NCBI RefSeq assembly: GCF_032335695.1
Contig: NZ_JACTOJ010000001.1
Coordinates: 303,723-367,722 of the forward strand
Origin: JACTOJ01 sp032335695
Lineage (GTDB): Bacteria; Bacillota; Clostridia; Clostridiales; Clostridiaceae
Direction: 5' to 3'
DNA length: 64,000 bases
Within the stretch, counting starts at the first letter, position 1, and every line of letters begins with the position of its first letter. Made by a program: the position numbers and the translations under genes. Under the pieces are notes generated by a model that worked only from the letters and a program-made list of their open reading frames with translations, was not told the origin of the DNA and did no database searches. Below are positions 1 through 8,985 of the stretch, piece after piece.

Positions 1-1060
1 ATTTTGTATGGAATTTTGTTTCTACATATTCCTTAAGATTAGTCATAAATTCAACTTGAGATTCGGTTTTTTCCACAGTTTTATTTAAAAGAAGATTAAA
101 AGCATTTTTATTGCACTTCTGTATGTTGTTATAATAGTCTCTGGATATCTTCCAATATTTCTGCGGAAAACATAAATAGCACATTATATATTTATATTCG
201 TCCAAATTTATAGGAAGTATTTCTTCATATTGTTTTAAGGAATTAATAGCAATTTCAATATCCCACTTAGTATTGTCTCTTTTTAATAGACGCCTAAGGA
301 AATAAGATATATCATGAACCTTGTAATCAATTCGGCATTTGTCAAAATCGATGACCCATAAATCATTATTAGTGTCGAAAATAATATTTTTATTAACATA
401 ATCCATATGGCATAAGCAAGTTTCTAAGTTTGCAGAATTAATTTTAGAAGCTAAACTCAATGAATTCCTAGCCAATATTAGATTTGAATCAAATTTTTGC
501 AAAAAGGTTTTGGAAAATTTGTCTTTATAAGTAAAAGCCATATTTGAAGATGTAAGTATTTGATTAAAATGTTTTTGGGTTGAAGTAAACATATCGTCAA
601 AGCCTGATCTAGCTCTGCTTCCTATTATTGGACTGAAATTTTTAGAGCATTTATGCATTTTAGCTAAATTTAAGCTGGAGGCTAGTATGTTATCTATGTT
701 ATCATAATTACATCTTGATCCTTCTATCCAAGGAGTTAATATAAAAAGCATACCTTTATACAGTACATATCTGCCAGAATGTTTTGTAGGCAGAAGCTTA
801 GGTACATTTATGTTATTTCTGTGAAGCCATTCTATGGAGGAATATACAAACAGTAAGTCTTGTTCATTAAAATATACTTTTTTAAGGCAGTAACTTTTGT
901 TAGAATATTCAACTTTGTATACAGCTCTCTGTTTATCAGTATCTTTAAATTTAATTTGTGACATATCGGAATATTCAAGCCCATAATGGGAGAGTACATT
1001 ATCTTTAATTTCTTTATCCGACAAATTTTCAATGCTATATTTCACTGCTTCATAAGCCAT
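1..1060 (-). CDS. CotS/YutH-like spore coat kinase-fold protein, 3' end outside window
   Basis: The minus strand is open from an ATG at 1060 to the left edge (353 codons) with no stop, so the C-terminus is missing. A GGTGGG ribosome binding site lies just upstream. The protein looks like the aminoglycoside-phosphotransferase/CotS family: a central CHMDYVNKNIIFD segment resembles the catalytic loop (HxDxxxxN) and is followed by WVIDFDKC, which fits the metal-binding Asp. In this family such proteins sit in the spore coat and their substrate is unknown. It is divergent from the dgt gene. A sugar or choline kinase of the same fold cannot be excluded. Confidence 0.75.
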   Translation of the reverse strand, partial: MAYEAVKYSIENLSDKEIKDNVLSHYGLEYSDMSQIKFKDTDKQRAVYKVEYSNKSYCLKKVYFNEQDLLFVYSSIEWLHRNNINVPKLLPTKHSGRYVLYKGMLFILTPWIEGSRCNYDNIDNILASSLNLAKMHKCSKNFSPIIGSRARSGFDDMFTSTQKHFNQILTSSNMAFTYKDKFSKTFLQKFDSNLILARNSLSLASKINSANLETCLCHMDYVNKNIIFDTNNDLWVIDFDKCRIDYKVHDISYFLRRLLKRDNTKWDIEIAINSLKQYEEILPINLDEYKYIMCYLCFPQKYWKISRDYYNNIQKCNKNAFNLLLNKTVEKTESQVEFMTNLKEYVETKFHTK

Positions 1061-1190
1061 AAGTTATCCCACCTTTTAAAAATGTTCCATTATAAACATA
1101 TTATAGATTGAGAATTAATATACATTAATTACATAAAAAAAAGGAGTTTTTAAACTTTTATAGAATAGAAAAAATAAGGGGTGGTTTTTG

Positions 1191-2219
1191 ATGAATATAA
1201 GAGAAAAGATAGAATATAACGAGACTATTTTATTAAATTCTTTTGCAAAATTATCTAAAAACCATGGCGAAAGGGACACAAAGGAAAACGAAGATGAGAT
1301 AAGAACCGCTTATATGGTAGATAGAGACAGAATAATACACAGCAAATCTTTTAGAAGGTTGAAGCATAAAACTCAAGTATATATAAAAACCTGGGGAGAT
1401 CATTATAGAACTAGGCTTACGCACACCTTAGAAGTAGCTCAAGTAGCCAAAACCATAGGAAAAGGTATCGGGCTAAACGAAGATTTGATTGAAGCTATAG
1501 CTCTAGGACATGATATAGGACATGTTGCCTTTGCTCATACGGGTGAGGAAGTGCTTAACGAAATTATACCTGGAGGCTTCAAGCATAATGAGAACAGTGT
1601 AAGGGTGCTAAAAGTTTTAGAGAAGCAAGGAAAGGGATTAAATCTTACTCCAGAGGTACTAGATGGAATTTTGTATCATAGTGGGTTTAATAATATCAAA
1701 AGTAAAGCATATACATTAGAAGGGCAGGTTGTGAGGTACAGCGATAAAATAGCTTATATAAATCATGATATAGATGATTCTATAAGAGCAGGAATACTTA
1801 AATTAGAAGATATACCTAAGGATATAATAGATACTTTAGGTATAAGTCACGGTGAAAGAATTGATACCTTAGTAAAAGACTGCATATACACAACCATTGC
1901 AAACATAAATAAAGGAGAACTTCAAGTAGCTCTCAGCGAAAAAGTAGGGGACGCTATGGTTAAGCTTAGAAATTTCTTGTTTAAGAATATATATAAGGGC
2001 GATATATTAAAACAAGAGAGAGAGAAAGCACAGTTTGTAGTAAGACAGGTGTACGAGTATTTCTTAAAAAATTTAGATAAACTGCCTGAATTCTATAGAG
2101 AGATTTCAGAAAGAGAAGGAGCTTACCAGGGAGTGACAGACTATATTTCTGGTATGAGCGATGACTTTTGTCTATACGTATTTAATGATATATATGTTCC
2201 TAAGCTAGTAATATATTAG
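1191..2219 (+). CDS. dgt: dGTPase-like HD-domain triphosphohydrolase
   Basis: 342 residues. The N-terminal part carries the dGTPase signature FRRLKHKTQV (about 54-63), then RLTHTLEVAQ (His 78) and ALGHDIGH (His-Asp at 107-108), which form the metal site of the HD superfamily. Family members hydrolyse dNTPs to deoxynucleosides and triphosphate. The ATG at 1191 is preferred over the TTG at 1188 because the GGGGTGG ribosome binding site ends at 1184, six bases before it. Its position ahead of dnaG and sigA is common in clostridia. Whether dGTP is the true substrate cannot be read from sequence. Confidence 0.88.
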   Translation: MNIREKIEYNETILLNSFAKLSKNHGERDTKENEDEIRTAYMVDRDRIIHSKSFRRLKHKTQVYIKTWGDHYRTRLTHTLEVAQVAKTIGKGIGLNEDLIEAIALGHDIGHVAFAHTGEEVLNEIIPGGFKHNENSVRVLKVLEKQGKGLNLTPEVLDGILYHSGFNNIKSKAYTLEGQVVRYSDKIAYINHDIDDSIRAGILKLEDIPKDIIDTLGISHGERIDTLVKDCIYTTIANINKGELQVALSEKVGDAMVKLRNFLFKNIYKGDILKQEREKAQFVVRQVYEYFLKNLDKLPEFYREISEREGAYQGVTDYISGMSDDFCLYVFNDIYVPKLVIY

Positions 2220-2502
2220 TATTTTTTATCATGAAATTCCTCAAATAGGAATATTTTTATTATATCATTGACAAAATAAAATTATAATAAAACGCTGTAT
2301 TTAAAAAAATATTCTTAAGCAAAACTAAAGGCGATATCAGTGTTTTAAAGATAAGTTTAATGTGAAAAAGTAAAAAAAATAATTAACGTGTAAAAAAATT
2401 AAAATTTATATAAATAGTTAGAAGGATTTTTAATTTTTGTGTCGAATATTATAGAACTTGTGGAAAAAAACTTCTTATTTATTGAAGATAGGTGATGCCT
2501 TT

Positions 2503-4275
2503 TTGAGAATTCCAGAAGAAGTTATGCAAGAAATCAGAGACGAGAGTGACATAGTTGAAATAATATCTGAAGTAGTGAGACTTAAAAAAAGTGGTAGAAA
2601 TCATACTGGACTATGTCCGTTTCACCATGAGAAAACTCCGTCCTTCAGCGTATCCAGTGATAAACAAATTTACAAATGTTTTGGATGCGGCGAAGCTGGT
2701 AATGTATTCACTTTCATAATGAAGACCCAGAATATGACTTACATGGAGGCTGTAAGATATCTTGCAAAGAGAGCTGATATATCAATAGAATATGAGGATG
2801 AAAAAACAAAATCCATAGAAGCAGCTAAAGAAAAGCTATATAAATTAAATATAGAGGTAGCAAGATATTTTTATAGAAATATAACGATTAATAGGACTGC
2901 ACAGCAATACTTTAAAGCTAGAGGCATAGGAGTCAATACTATTAAAAAATTTGGACTGGGATATGCTGACAATTCGTGGAATGCATTACTAAAGTATTTA
3001 AAATCAAAAGGATATACCGAACTAGATATGCTTAACCTTGGGCTTATAATAAAATCCGAGAAAGGAAACATGTATGATAGGTTTAGAAATAGAGTCATGT
3101 TTCCCGTTTTTGACTACAGAGGTAAAGTCATAGGCTTTGGAGGGAGAGTATTGGATGCTTCTAAACCAAAATATCTGAATTCTCCAGAGAGCACTTTATT
3201 TCAAAAAGGTACTAATCTTTATGGCCTGAATTTCGCTATTAAAAACAATAGTTCAAGAGTTATTGTTATAGTGGAAGGATACATGGATTGCATATCGCTT
3301 CATCAATATGGTATATCTAATGCGGTTGCATCACTTGGTACGGCACTTACGGTTTACCAGGCAAAGCTTTTAAAAAGATATGCAGATAAGGTAATACTTG
3401 CTTATGATGCTGATGGTGCAGGTGTTGCTGCAACAATGAGAGGTATGGAAATATTAAGAAATGAAGGCTTTGATGTAAGAATATTAAGAGTTCCATCTGG
3501 AAAAGATCCGGATGAATTTGTGAGAGCCAATGGAAAAGAGGCTTTTGAAAATCTTATGGAAAATGCACTTCCTCTCATAGAATATAAAATAAAAGAAGCA
3601 GGTAGGGGATTAGATTTTAAAAATGAGGAACACGTAATAAAATACGTGAGCAGCGTCACTGATATATTGTCAGAGCTGAATCCAGTACAAAAAGATGTGT
3701 ATATAAAAAAAATGTCGCAGGACACGGGCATAAAAGAACAAGCCATATATGATCTTCTTAACAATGATTTGACAAAGAAAAACAAGAAAGACAATAATAT
3801 GAATAATATTCCAACAATTGGTTATAAATTATATATAGAACCAGCCTATTTAAAGGCGGAAAGAACTCTTTTGAAGATAATGTATATAAATGATGAATGT
3901 TATAAATATATTTTGGAAACAGTAAGAGAAGAAATGTTAATAATTAGCGGACATAAAAAAATATTTGAGTTAATAAATGCCGCAAAGTCAGAAGGAATAA
4001 GAGATATAGAAAGATATGTTGAAGATAGATGTGAAGATATTGACAGTTCTAAAGAGTGGATTATTATTAAAGAAATAGACTTGATGAAGGAAGATTTGGA
4101 AAATAAGCAACTTATTATAGATTACGTTAAAGAGATTAAAAAGTACAAATTGGAGGAAGAAAAAAATCATATTATGGCTAAGATAAAGAAATGCGAAGAG
4201 AATGGGCAGTTAGATGAGTCCTTAGAACTTGCAAGACAGCTCATACAAATCAAAAGAGAAATTGAAAAAGCGTAG
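2503..4275 (+). CDS. dnaG: DNA primase
   Basis: About 590 residues. It has an N-terminal CHC2 zinc-binding domain (Cys 38, His 41, then CFGCG at 59-63), a central TOPRIM core (VVEGYMDC-like segment followed by LAYDADGAG) and a helical C-terminus fitting the DnaB-binding domain. It makes RNA primers for replication. The frame opens at 2458, but TTG at 2503 is the better start: an AGGTGAT site lies six bases upstream, and translation there begins MRIPEEV, as in other primases. The 283 bases before it show no clear promoter that I would defend. sigA follows 23 bases downstream. Confidence 0.95.
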   Translation: MRIPEEVMQEIRDESDIVEIISEVVRLKKSGRNHTGLCPFHHEKTPSFSVSSDKQIYKCFGCGEAGNVFTFIMKTQNMTYMEAVRYLAKRADISIEYEDEKTKSIEAAKEKLYKLNIEVARYFYRNITINRTAQQYFKARGIGVNTIKKFGLGYADNSWNALLKYLKSKGYTELDMLNLGLIIKSEKGNMYDRFRNRVMFPVFDYRGKVIGFGGRVLDASKPKYLNSPESTLFQKGTNLYGLNFAIKNNSSRVIVIVEGYMDCISLHQYGISNAVASLGTALTVYQAKLLKRYADKVILAYDADGAGVAATMRGMEILRNEGFDVRILRVPSGKDPDEFVRANGKEAFENLMENALPLIEYKIKEAGRGLDFKNEEHVIKYVSSVTDILSELNPVQKDVYIKKMSQDTGIKEQAIYDLLNNDLTKKNKKDNNMNNIPTIGYKLYIEPAYLKAERTLLKIMYINDECYKYILETVREEMLIISGHKKIFELINAAKSEGIRDIERYVEDRCEDIDSSKEWIIIKEIDLMKEDLENKQLIIDYVKEIKKYKLEEEKNHIMAKIKKCEENGQLDESLELARQLIQIKREIEKA

Positions 4276-4298
4276 TTCTGCGGAAGGAGGAAACATTA

Positions 4299-5357
4299 AT
4301 GAAAGATACTAAGATGGCAGTGGTAAAAAAACTTATAGATAAGGGTAAGAAAAGTGGTACGTTAACATATAAAGAGGTAATGGATGAGCTGGAGGAAGTT
4401 GAACTTAGTCCAGAGCAGGTTGAAAAAATATATGAAGTACTAGAATCCATGGGTATAGATGTTATAGGAGATATGGCTGAAATAGAGGTGACTGAAGAGG
4501 AGCTGGATCTTTCAGTGCCAGAAGGCATAGCAATAGATGATCCTGTAAGAATGTACCTGAAGGAAATCGGAAAGGTTCCATTGCTTTCTCCTGAAGAAGA
4601 AATAGATTTAGCACAAAAGATAGAAGAAGGAAGCTCCTACGCTAAAAAAAAGTTGGCAGAGGCTAATTTAAGACTAGTAGTAAGCATAGCTAAAAGATAT
4701 GTAGGAAGAGGTATGCTTTTTCTTGATTTGATTCAAGAAGGTAATTTAGGTCTTATAAAAGCAGTAGAAAAGTTTGATTATAGAAAAGGCTACAAATTCA
4801 GTACTTATGCTACTTGGTGGATTCGTCAAGCAATAACAAGAGCTATTGCAGACCAGGCAAGAACAATAAGAATACCTGTGCATATGGTAGAAACTATAAA
4901 TAAACTTATAAGAGTATCAAGACAGCTGCTTCAGGAGCTAGGGAGAGAGCCTTTAGCAGAAGAAGTTGCTAAAATCATGGAGATGCCTGTAGATAAGGTA
5001 CGTGAGATAATGAAAATAGCTCAGGAGCCAGTATCCCTTGAAACGCCTATAGGTGAAGAAGAAGACAGCCACTTAGGAGACTTTATTCCAGACGATGACG
5101 CTCCAGCACCTGCAGAAGCAGCCGCTTTCACTATGCTTAAAGAACAGCTTATAAATGTATTAGATACTTTAACTCCAAGAGAAGAAAAGGTATTAAGACT
5201 TAGATTCGGGCTGGATGATGGAAGAGCTAGAACTCTTGAGGAAGTTGGAAAAGAATTTAATGTTACTCGTGAAAGAATAAGACAGATAGAAGCAAAAGCT
5301 TTAAGAAAGCTAAGGCATCCAAGCAGAAGCAAAAAACTTAAGGATTATCTAGATTAA
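4299..5357 (+). CDS. sigA: Primary sigma factor SigA (RpoD)
   Basis: 352 residues with the complete vegetative sigma architecture: a short region 1.1, region 1.2 (DDPVRMYLKEIG), region 2 with the RpoD box and promoter -10 helix (KFSTYATWWIRQAITRAI), region 3, and region 4 ending in the -35 helix-turn-helix (EVGKEFNVTRERIRQIE). It directs RNA polymerase to housekeeping promoters. The ribosome binding site GGAAGGAGG is nearly perfect. It is the last gene of a dnaG-sigA unit, and an intrinsic terminator follows three bases after the stop. Confidence 0.97.
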   Translation: MKDTKMAVVKKLIDKGKKSGTLTYKEVMDELEEVELSPEQVEKIYEVLESMGIDVIGDMAEIEVTEEELDLSVPEGIAIDDPVRMYLKEIGKVPLLSPEEEIDLAQKIEEGSSYAKKKLAEANLRLVVSIAKRYVGRGMLFLDLIQEGNLGLIKAVEKFDYRKGYKFSTYATWWIRQAITRAIADQARTIRIPVHMVETINKLIRVSRQLLQELGREPLAEEVAKIMEMPVDKVREIMKIAQEPVSLETPIGEEEDSHLGDFIPDDDAPAPAEAAAFTMLKEQLINVLDTLTPREEKVLRLRFGLDDGRARTLEEVGKEFNVTRERIRQIEAKALRKLRHPSRSKKLKDYLD

Positions 5358-5359
5358 TA

Positions 5360-5400
5360 AACAGAGCACATGCTTCTAGAAAAGGGCATAGTGCTCTGTT
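5360..5400 (+). terminator. Intrinsic terminator after sigA
   Basis: Ten-base perfect arms AACAGAGCAC (5360-5369) and GTGCTCTGTT (5391-5400) start directly after the sigA stop. The following T-run is short. Confidence 0.7.
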
Positions 5401-5402
5401 AT

Positions 5403-5431
5403 TTAACAGTAATGATAAAGTATGTTATAAT
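5403..5431 (+). promoter_or_regulatory. SigA-type promoter for the PH-domain membrane protein
   Basis: TTAACA (5403-5408) and TATAAT (5426-5431) are separated by exactly 17 bases and lie 22 bases before the chosen ATG. The promoter starts immediately after the sigA terminator. Confidence 0.75.
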
Positions 5432-5453
5432 ATTAATCTGGAAGGGTGGTCTT

Positions 5454-6341
5454 ATGGAAATATATAAACCTATTAGAGGTATTGCCAGCATGTATGCTAT
5501 ATTTTTAGCACTGCTGTTCAATGCATTTATAGTAATATTATTAAAGCTAGTAGATTCTTATGTAGTTTATAATGTATTAAAGATAGGCTTGATACTTGTG
5601 GATGTATATTATTTGTACTATTTACTTATGGATTTTTCCGTTAAGTACATGGTATACGAAGATAATATAACTATAAGCTATTTTTGGGGACTAAAATCTA
5701 CAAAGATATTTTATAATGATATAATGGGCTACGAAATCTCAGAAAAAAATATACACAGCATAAAGCTTTCAGGAATAGGCAGCGATAAGTTCGCTTATGG
5801 AAGGAATATAATAGATAAAATTGGTACTACCTACATGTACGTATCTTCTAATAAAGCTGTATTATTCTTGAAGACGGAGAAGATGTGTTATGGTATTTCA
5901 CCTGAGAATTTGGACAAGATAATAGACATATTAAAGCAGAAAAATATTGATAATAATATTAAAGAGTATGTTCCCAATAAAAATGTAGAGCTATATAAGG
6001 ATAAAAAATTTTTTGTGACTTTAGTATTGGTTTCTATATTAATAATAATACTCACACTAAATCCCTTTATATTATATCTTAGAAATGCCATGCCGCAGCA
6101 GATGCCGTTAACCTTTAATGCTAGATTCATCCCTACGGATTTTGGAACTAGCAAGGAATTTGCCTTCAAGCAGATGACCTATGGTGTTTTTAATATGATA
6201 ATACTTTTTTGTATGTATTACGCGGCATACTTTAGTGCAAAATATGATAAAAAGTCTGCATATAAATATCTATATGTATCTTTATTTGTGGTGCTTATAT
6301 TCATGTTTTTACAGCTTAGAATATTATTCAAGTTTGCATAA
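5454..6341 (+). CDS. Membrane protein with PH-like domain, function unknown
   Basis: 295 residues from the ATG at 5454, preceded by GGAAGGGTGG. The open frame extends back to 5370, but that part overlaps the sigA terminator and the promoter, so the later start is chosen. Two hydrophobic helices lie near the N-terminus (about 10-60), then a cytosolic beta-rich stretch (YEDNITISYFWGLKSTKI...) that resembles bacterial PH-like domains, then three hydrophobic helices in the C-terminal half. No catalytic motif is seen. It has its own promoter and terminator, so it is monocistronic. A role in membrane or envelope stress is only a guess. Confidence 0.7.
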   Translation: MEIYKPIRGIASMYAIFLALLFNAFIVILLKLVDSYVVYNVLKIGLILVDVYYLYYLLMDFSVKYMVYEDNITISYFWGLKSTKIFYNDIMGYEISEKNIHSIKLSGIGSDKFAYGRNIIDKIGTTYMYVSSNKAVLFLKTEKMCYGISPENLDKIIDILKQKNIDNNIKEYVPNKNVELYKDKKFFVTLVLVSILIIILTLNPFILYLRNAMPQQMPLTFNARFIPTDFGTSKEFAFKQMTYGVFNMIILFCMYYAAYFSAKYDKKSAYKYLYVSLFVVLIFMFLQLRILFKFA

Positions 6342-6347
6342 ATTAGG

Positions 6348-6410
6348 GCTATGTTTTAAAAGATAGGTTATATTCATTAATATGGCCAATGCTTTAAAAC
6401 ATAGCTTTTA
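6348..6410 (+). terminator. Hairpin with 13-bp arms, probable terminator
   Basis: Perfect arms GCTATGTTTTAAA (6348-6360) and TTTAAAACATAGC (6393-6405) flank a 32-base loop and are followed by TTTTATAT. The left arm and its flank (GGCTATGTTTTAAAA) recur exactly at 33958-33972, so this may be a short member of a repeat family rather than a plain terminator. Confidence 0.55.
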
Positions 6411-6440
6411 TATATTAATTAATAGACAGGGTGGAAGCAA

Positions 6441-7130
6441 ATGATAATAAGTAACAGATTAAAATCTATAGCGGATATGGTAGATAAATGTGATTCTATA
6501 GCAGATATAGGTACGGATCATGCCTATCTTCCAATATATTTACTTTTGGACAATATTTGCAATAAAGCTATTGCTTCGGATATAAATAAAGGTCCTATAC
6601 AAAAGGCAGAGAAAAACATAAAATTCTACGGACTGGAAAATAAAATTCAGTGCAGAATAGGCAGCGGTTTTAACACCTTAAAGGCAGGAGAAGCAGAGGG
6701 AGCTATAATAGCAGGTATGGGCGGCAATCTTATCATAGACATAATAAGCGAAAGAGAAGATATATATGATTCACTTTCCTTTTGCCTACTGACACCAGCT
6801 CAGCACAGTGATGTACTCAGGAAGTTTCTATATGAAAATGGGTATAAAATACTAGAGGAAGATCTATGCTATGATGAGGGAAAATATTATGAAACTATAA
6901 AGCTTTCAGGTAGATGCAAACCAAGGTATTTAGAGGAACTTCAATACGAAATAAGTCCTATTTTTCTAGAAAAAAAGCATCCGCTGCTTAGGAATTTCAT
7001 TGATTATAAGATAGATTTAAACAACAAAATTTTATCTGCCATAAAAGTGGATTCAGAAGCTTCTATGGAAAGAAAGAATTTTATAGAAAACAAAAATAAA
7101 GCATTAAAGGAGGTAATAAGATGTCTGTAA
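6441..7130 (+). CDS. trmK: tRNA (adenine-22-N1)-methyltransferase TrmK
   Basis: 229 residues. The N-terminal Rossmann methyltransferase domain has the SAM-binding motif IADIGTDHAYLP (about 20-31) typical of TrmK/YqfN, followed by an acidic SAM-ribose strand (IASDINKGP) and a GMGG motif in place of the usual catalytic loop. A helical C-terminal domain completes the family length. TrmK methylates A22 of tRNAs. The gene overlaps the next one by 10 bases, and the next gene's ribosome binding site lies inside trmK, which fits the known trmK-Nif3 pairing near sigA in Firmicutes. Confidence 0.93.
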   Translation: MIISNRLKSIADMVDKCDSIADIGTDHAYLPIYLLLDNICNKAIASDINKGPIQKAEKNIKFYGLENKIQCRIGSGFNTLKAGEAEGAIIAGMGGNLIIDIISEREDIYDSLSFCLLTPAQHSDVLRKFLYENGYKILEEDLCYDEGKYYETIKLSGRCKPRYLEELQYEISPIFLEKKHPLLRNFIDYKIDLNNKILSAIKVDSEASMERKNFIENKNKALKEVIRCL

Positions 7131-7933
7131 TTCTTAAAGATATAATGGATATAATGGAAAACATAGCTCCAGCAAGATTTAAGGAAAGCTATGACAATGT
7201 AGGCTTAATGCTTGGAGATAAAAATGCTGCTATAAGCTCTGTGCTATTTACCTTAGACTGCACCTTAGAGGTCATTAAGGAGGCCATAGACAAGAACTGT
7301 GAGTTAATCATAGCTCATCATCCTATATTGTTTTTAAAGCCTTCAAATATAAATGAAGATACTCTTATAGGAAAAAAGCTTAGAATGCTGATTAAAAATG
7401 ATATAAATGTATATGCCAGTCACACTAATCTTGATTCTGTTAAAAATGGTTTGAATGATATTGTGATGAAGCTTCTTAAATATGAAGCTGCTGAAATCAT
7501 GGAAGTTAGCGGTGAAGATAAAAATGGTGATGCTGTAGGGGTAGGACGTATATATAAGCTGCCAAAGGCAAAAAGCCTAAAGGAAGTTATAGAAGACTGC
7601 CAAAAAGCCTTTGGAATGCAGCATTTAAGATATTCAGGGGAACCTGACTGGGAAATAACAAAGGCAGCTGTAATAAATGGCAGTGGTGAAGATTATTTTT
7701 CGTTAGCTAAAAAAATGGGAGCGGACTGCATCATCACAGGAGACACCAGCTATCACCATGTCAGTGACTTCTTCGAAGAAAAAATAGCAGTAATTGATGC
7801 GGGACACTTTGATACCGAGTGGCCAGCTATGAAATATTTCGGCAGAGAATTTGAGAAAATAGCTAAAGAGAGAGCTATGGATTTAAAGGTGCTGATTTCT
7901 GAGAAAAATAAGAGTCCGTATAACTTTCTATAA
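7121..7933 (+). CDS. Nif3-like dinuclear metal centre protein (YqfO family)
   Basis: 270 residues. It contains the NIF3 family metal ligands: LIIAHHPILF (His pair near 67-68), a central SHTNLDS segment, and a C-terminal AVIDAGHFDTEW. The function of the family is not settled; members bind two metals and are often annotated as GTP cyclohydrolase I type 2. It lacks the long inserted domain of Bacillus YqfO. The start overlaps the end of trmK, with AAAGGAGG seven bases upstream, so the two are translationally coupled. Confidence 0.9.
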   Translation: MSVILKDIMDIMENIAPARFKESYDNVGLMLGDKNAAISSVLFTLDCTLEVIKEAIDKNCELIIAHHPILFLKPSNINEDTLIGKKLRMLIKNDINVYASHTNLDSVKNGLNDIVMKLLKYEAAEIMEVSGEDKNGDAVGVGRIYKLPKAKSLKEVIEDCQKAFGMQHLRYSGEPDWEITKAAVINGSGEDYFSLAKKMGADCIITGDTSYHHVSDFFEEKIAVIDAGHFDTEWPAMKYFGREFEKIAKERAMDLKVLISEKNKSPYNFL

Positions 7934-7960
7934 AAATATTGATATATACATAATATTCCA

Positions 7961-7989
7961 TTGAAATGTAGATTATTATATGATACTAT
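7961..7989 (+). promoter_or_regulatory. Promoter of rnpB
   Basis: TTGAAA (7961-7966), a 17-base spacer and TACTAT (7984-7989) place transcription start near 7995-7997, where the folded RNase P RNA begins. Confidence 0.7.
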
Positions 7990-7994
7990 ATACC

Positions 7995-8345
7995 TTGCGA
8001 GTAAGCCAGACAGTCGCTGCCCGGTTATGCCGGGGAGAGGAAAGTCCGAGCTTCATAGGGCAGGGTGCTGGGTAACTCCCAGTGGAGGCGACTCTAAGGA
8101 AAGTGCAACAGAGATATACCGCCAGAGCTTGGCTCTGGTAAGGGTGGAAAGGCGAGGTAAGAGCTCACCAGCGCATTGGCGACTTTGCGGCTATGTAAAC
8201 CCCACTTGAAGCAAGACCGAATAGGGAGACTAATGGGGCTGCCCGTCCCGTCTCCGGGTGCGTCGCTTGAGTCTGACTGGTAACAGCAGGCCTAGATAGA
8301 TGACTGTCAAACACAGAACTCGGCTTACAGACTTATCTCGCTATT
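7995..8345 (+). ncRNA. rnpB: RNase P RNA, class A
   Basis: The catalytic RNA that removes tRNA 5' leaders. Recognisable conserved pieces in order: GAGGAAAGTCCGAGC (P3-P4 region, 8036-8050), CAGGGTGCTGG, ACAGAGATATACCGCC, GGTAAGGGTGGAAAGGCG, ACCCCACTTGAAGCAAGACC, AGATAGATGACTGTC and ACAGAACTCGGCTTACAGAC near the 3' end. The ends pair (GCGAGTAAG with CTTATCTCGC) to form P1. The ACAGA-type helices and overall layout fit the A-type rather than the Bacillus B-type RNA. An open frame at 7961-8209 runs through it and is not a gene. Confidence 0.97.
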
Positions 8346-8346
8346 G

Positions 8347-8385
8347 AAAACACTGACTTCTATGGTTGGTGTTTTTTATTTTGCC
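8347..8385 (+). terminator. Terminator of rnpB
   Basis: AAAACAC and GTGTTTT arms with partial pairing inside, followed by TTTATTTT. Confidence 0.7.
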
Positions 8386-8500
8386 AAACTCTTGCCAAAG
8401 CATTTTAATGCTGTGGTTGATTAATACATATAAATGACAGGAAAAGCTTTAATTGTTCATTTCTATAATTCAGATTCTCACAGCTGCTAGATAAATATAT

Positions 8501-8535
8501 AACTAGCTAACTATAAAACTATATAGCTAGCTGTT
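8501..8535. repeat. Inverted repeat in the rnpB-HTH gap
   Basis: CTAGCTA (8503-8509) pairs with TAGCTAG (8524-8530), with further pairing at the edges. The rest of the 270-base gap between rnpB and the next gene shows nothing else that I can support. Confidence 0.35.
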
Positions 8536-8659
8536 GTATTGTGCTTGAAAAATCAGCTGTTAAAATGCTGGGGCAGTTGCTCTATATTCCTTAAAATGCA
8601 AAATGCTTTCGCTGTTTATGGGGTTAAATATAAGATATAATTACAGTGGAGGTGATCAT

Positions 8660-8985
8660 ATGAACTATAGCGATATTGGGTTGTATTTATCCGAACTAGG
8701 CAAACATTACAAACTTACCCAAGACGAACTGGCAAATAAATTATGTGTTTCAAGATAGGCAGTTTCAAAATGGGAGAAAGGAAGTTCTATTCCAGATATA
8801 GAGTTATTGGTGAAAATATCTGAATTATATGGTGTATCTGTTGATGATATAATAAAAGCACATATTTCAAAAATAAAATTTAATGAAGATATTAATTCGA
8901 ATAATGCAGAAAAAACTTTCAAAAGAATTAGTGTTATCGGATGTGGTAGATGGGGAGCTTTATTGGCTGGTATCTTGATGGTATC
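8660..8985 (+). pseudogene. Broken HTH regulator fused to start of a GpsA-like dehydrogenase
   Basis: The start is good (GTGGAGGTGAT, then ATG at 8660). The frame reads an XRE-type helix-turn-helix (YKLTQDELANKLCVSR), then TAG at 8756-8758 where the family has Gln, then continues in frame with AVSKWEKGSSIPDIELLVKI. After a linker it reads KRISVIGCGRWG, which matches the Rossmann N-terminus of NAD-dependent glycerol-3-phosphate dehydrogenase. The match ends soon after, around 8965-8985, where a minus-strand remnant begins. Both a nonsense mutation (CAG to TAG inferred) and loss of most of the dehydrogenase make it non-functional. The GpsA identity rests on a short motif. Confidence 0.7.

Noticed and set aside
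832..1032. 66-codon minus-strand open frame
   Set aside because: It is an out-of-frame shadow of the CotS-like gene, which reads well through this interval.
2268..2288. TTGACA and TATAAT upstream of dnaG
   Set aside because: They are only nine bases apart, too close for a SigA promoter.
7961..8209. 82-codon open frame
   Set aside because: It lies inside the RNase P RNA and its promoter; the RNA match is unambiguous.
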